DNA from: Stutzerimonas kunmingensis
GTDB taxonomy: Bacteria; Pseudomonadota; Gammaproteobacteria; Pseudomonadales; Pseudomonadaceae
DNA length: 64,000 nt
Assembly: GCF_900114065.1 (NCBI RefSeq)
Contig: NZ_FORS01000003.1
Span: 124,001 to 188,000 of the forward strand
Direction of reading: 5' to 3'
Shown here in pieces: positions 61,645 through 64,000 of the stretch. Position 1 is the stretch's first letter. The number at the start of each line of letters is the position of its first letter. The notes beneath the pieces were generated by a model. It was not told the origin of the DNA. It made no database searches and saw nothing but the letters and a program-made list of their open reading frames with translations. Made by a program: the position numbers and the translations under genes.

Positions 61645-62979
61645 ATGACTCGCATCCCGAAATCGGAATACGCCCGTCGACGCAAGGCGCTGATGGAGCA
61701 GATGGAACCCAACAGCATCGCCATTTTGCCGGCGGCGCCGATGTATATCCGCAACCGCGATGTCGAGCATGTCTACCGCCAGGATAGCGACTTTCAGTAT
61801 CTGTCCGGCTTCCCCGAACCGGAGGCGGTGATCGCGCTGATTCCCGGGCGTGAGCATGGCGAATATGTGCTGTTCTGCCGCGAACGCGACCCCGAACGCG
61901 AGCTGTGGGATGGCCTGCGTGCCGGGCAGGACGGCGCGATAAGTGAATACGGTGCCGACGATGCCTTTCCCATCGGCGACATCGACGACATCCTCCCCGG
62001 GCTGATCGAAGGCCGCGACCGTGTCTACTACGCCATCGGCACCAACGAAGCCTTCGATCATCGGCTGATGGAGTGGATCAAGACCATTCGCGCCAAGGCG
62101 CGCCAGGGCGCGCAGCCGCCCAGCGAGTTCGTCGCGCTCGATCACTTGCTGCACGACATGCGCCTGTACAAGTCGAGTAACGAAGTGAAGGTGATGAAGC
62201 ATGCCGCGGAGATTTCCGCCCGTGCGCACATCCGTGCCATGCAGGCCAGCCGCGCCGGCCTGTTCGAGTACCACCTGGAAGCCGAGCTGGATTACGAGTT
62301 CCGTAAGGGAGGGGCGAAGATGCCCGCTTACGGCAGCATCGTCGCCGCGGGTCGCAATGCCTGCATCCTGCATTACCGCGAGAACGATGCGCCGCTGAAG
62401 GATGGCGACCTGGTGCTGATCGATGCCGGTTGCGAAATCGACTGCTATGCCAGCGACATTACCCGCACCTTTCCGGTCAACGGCCGCTTCTCGCCCGAGC
62501 AGAAGGCCATTTACGAACTGGTGCTCAAGGCCAACGAAGAGGCTTTCAAGCACATCGCACCCGGCAAGCACTGGAACGAGGCCCACGAGGCCACCGTACG
62601 GGTCATCACCGCCGGGCTGGTCGAGCTGGGCCTGTTGCAGGGTGAGGTCGACGAACTGATCGCAAGCGAGGCTTACAAACCCTTCTACATGCACCGCGCC
62701 GGGCACTGGCTGGGCATGGACGTGCATGACGTCGGCGACTACAAGATCGGCGGCGAGTGGCGCGTGCTCGAGCCGGGCATGTCGATGACCGTCGAGCCGG
62801 GCATCTATATTGCCGTGGACAATCAGAACGTCGCCAAGAAGTGGCGCGGCATCGGCGTGCGCATCGAGGATGACGTGGTGGTGACCCGGACCGGCTGCGA
62901 AATCCTCACCGGTGGCGTGCCGAAGAGCGTTGCCGAGATCGAGGCGCTGATGGCCGCCGCTCGTGAGCAGGTCGCCTGA
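61645..62979 (+). CDS. pepP: Xaa-Pro aminopeptidase PepP
   Basis: The 444-residue enzyme has an N-terminal creatinase-like domain (about residues 1-170) and an M24 metallopeptidase domain. Metal ligands are in DAGCEIDCYASDITRTFP (two Asp), HWLGMDVHD (His), TVEPGIYIAV (Glu) and GVRIEDDVVV (Glu). It removes N-terminal residues before proline. It starts 16 bases after the UPF0149 gene. Confidence 0.96.
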   Translation: MTRIPKSEYARRRKALMEQMEPNSIAILPAAPMYIRNRDVEHVYRQDSDFQYLSGFPEPEAVIALIPGREHGEYVLFCRERDPERELWDGLRAGQDGAISEYGADDAFPIGDIDDILPGLIEGRDRVYYAIGTNEAFDHRLMEWIKTIRAKARQGAQPPSEFVALDHLLHDMRLYKSSNEVKVMKHAAEISARAHIRAMQASRAGLFEYHLEAELDYEFRKGGAKMPAYGSIVAAGRNACILHYRENDAPLKDGDLVLIDAGCEIDCYASDITRTFPVNGRFSPEQKAIYELVLKANEEAFKHIAPGKHWNEAHEATVRVITAGLVELGLLQGEVDELIASEAYKPFYMHRAGHWLGMDVHDVGDYKIGGEWRVLEPGMSMTVEPGIYIAVDNQNVAKKWRGIGVRIEDDVVVTRTGCEILTGGVPKSVAEIEALMAAAREQVA

Positions 62980-62980
62980 C

Positions 62981-64000
62981 ATGCAGAGCCTGGCGATCAT
63001 CGGTGGCGGGTTGGTCGGTGCCAGTCTCGCGTTGGCCTTGCAGGATGGCGCCCGGGAGCGCGGCTGGTGCATCCATCTGATCGAGCCGTTCGAGCCCGGC
63101 CACGAGTACCAGCCGAGCTATGACGCGCGCTCTACGGCGCTGTCCTACGGCACTCGGCTGATCTACCAGCGCCTGGGCCTATGGGAACACATCGCCGAGC
63201 GCGCCGAGCCGATTCTGCGCATTCATGTATCCGAGCGTGGCAGTTTCGGGGCGGCACGCCTCGATTGCACACGCGAAGGCGTCGAGGCGCTGGGTTACGT
63301 GGTCGAGAACGCCTGGATCGGGCATTGCCTGTGGCAGGCGCTGGATGATCAGGTGGTGATCCGTCACTGTCCGGCCGAGGTCGAGCGACTGGAGCCCGGC
63401 GCCACCGGTTACCGGTTGAGCTTTACCGATGGTCAGCAGCTGGAGTGCGACCTCACCGTGCTCGCAGATGGTGGCCGCTCCGGGCTGCGCGAGCAGCTTG
63501 GCATCCAGGTGTCGCGCCGGCCGTACGGCCAGACCGCCCTGATCGCCAACATCACGCCAGGCAAACCGCACGGCGGTCTGGCGTTCGAGCGCTTCACTGA
63601 AGATGGCCCGATGGCGCTGCTGCCGCTGCAGGATGATCGCTGTGCGCTGGTATGGACGCGCTCCCAGGTCGATGCCGCGCGCCTGGCGCAGGCACACGAG
63701 GCGGTTTTCCTCGGTGAACTGCAGGAAGCCTTCGGTTATCGCCTGGGCGCGTTGCAGCAGGTCGGTGCCCGGCATCTGTATCCGCTGACGCTGATCGAGG
63801 CCGAAGAGCAGGTACGTTCGGGTCTGGTGGTGCTCGGCAACGCGGCGCACAGCCTGCACCCGATCGCCGGGCAGGGCTACAACCTGTCGCTGCGTGATGT
63901 GGAGGCACTGAGCGTCGCTTTGCTGCGCAGCGACGCCGCGCTGGGCGACCTGGCGGTGCTGCAGGAGTACGCCCGCAGGCAGCGCTTCGATCAGCGCGTG
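62981..64000 (+). CDS. ubiH: 2-octaprenyl-6-methoxyphenyl hydroxylase UbiH (partial, cut by window end)
   Basis: The frame starts at ATG 62981, one base after the pepP stop, and is still open at the window edge after 340 residues. It has the FAD motif LAIIGGGLVGASLALAL, the second flavin motif VLADGGRSGLREQLGIQ and GNAAHSLHPIAGQGYNLSLR, all typical of UbiH/UbiF/VisC hydroxylases. UbiH hydroxylates a ubiquinone precursor. Operon position after pepP supports UbiH over UbiF. Perhaps 50-60 residues are missing. Confidence 0.92.
   Translation, partial: MQSLAIIGGGLVGASLALALQDGARERGWCIHLIEPFEPGHEYQPSYDARSTALSYGTRLIYQRLGLWEHIAERAEPILRIHVSERGSFGAARLDCTREGVEALGYVVENAWIGHCLWQALDDQVVIRHCPAEVERLEPGATGYRLSFTDGQQLECDLTVLADGGRSGLREQLGIQVSRRPYGQTALIANITPGKPHGGLAFERFTEDGPMALLPLQDDRCALVWTRSQVDAARLAQAHEAVFLGELQEAFGYRLGALQQVGARHLYPLTLIEAEEQVRSGLVVLGNAAHSLHPIAGQGYNLSLRDVEALSVALLRSDAALGDLAVLQEYARRQRFDQRV

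Overview
The window looks like chromosomal DNA of a GC-rich gammaproteobacterium of the Pseudomonas/Stutzerimonas (P. stutzeri) type. This rests on protein style and gene order: yibN-grxC-secB next to gpmI-envC-ctpA-yibQ, asmA-mutY-yggX-tRNA-Phe, hisBHAF, and TIGR02449-zapA-6S RNA-ygfA beside pepP-ubiH. No species-level search was possible.

Left part (1-6.9 kb): the tail of a chemoreceptor, then a tandem glycine riboswitch leading a D-amino-acid dehydrogenase-type flavoenzyme, and a convergent LysR regulator. Next comes a compact copper/metal-stress island. An ECF sigma factor and its six-helix NrsF-type anti-sigma factor run leftward. A bufferin operon (precursor with four Cys, MNIO enzyme, DUF2063 partner, DoxX membrane protein) runs rightward. 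The motif GTAACC-N16-CGAA occurs in both directions, which suggests one regulon.

Middle left (7.0-26.8 kb): one long leftward type VI secretion locus. In transcription order it reads tssA, tssB, tssC, tssE, a PAAR-Tle1 phospholipase with two lipoproteins, tssF, tssG, clpV, a sigma-54 activator, vgrG, a DUF4123 adaptor, a lipoprotein and a class 3 lipase. It holds sheath, baseplate and ClpV genes and two effector/immunity cassettes. There is no tssJ, tssK, tssL, tssM or hcp, so those must lie elsewhere or be absent. Two near-identical dyads sit upstream of tssA.

Middle right (27-45.6 kb): aldose-epimerase-type enzyme, a basic-amino-acid ABC transporter, a BCCT carrier, two paralogous orphan substrate-binding proteins flanking a secreted nuclease, tRNA-Phe, yggX-mutY-asmA, a PanZ-like protein, and a nitrate ABC importer preceded by nasR. 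The nitrate leader has a sigma-54 promoter, an ANTAR-type hairpin and a strong intrinsic terminator, a complete NasR antitermination arrangement.

Right part (45.6-64 kb): the histidine cluster hisB-hisH-DUF2164-hisA-hisF, a second pair of orphan binding proteins, the yibQ-ctpA-envC-gpmI and yibN-grxC-secB blocks, a quinone oxidoreductase, a FliL-like protein, EVE protein, an unlisted 50-residue membrane protein, ygfA, 6S RNA, zapA, a ZapB-like coiled coil, a UPF0149 protein, pepP, and a ubiH gene cut by the window end.

The strongest leads are the bufferin/ECF island with its shared promoter motif, the incomplete T6SS with an effector cassette inside the structural genes, the nitrate leader, and the glycine riboswitch on a flavin oxidase-type gene. 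I saw no CRISPR array, transposase, integrase or rRNA.
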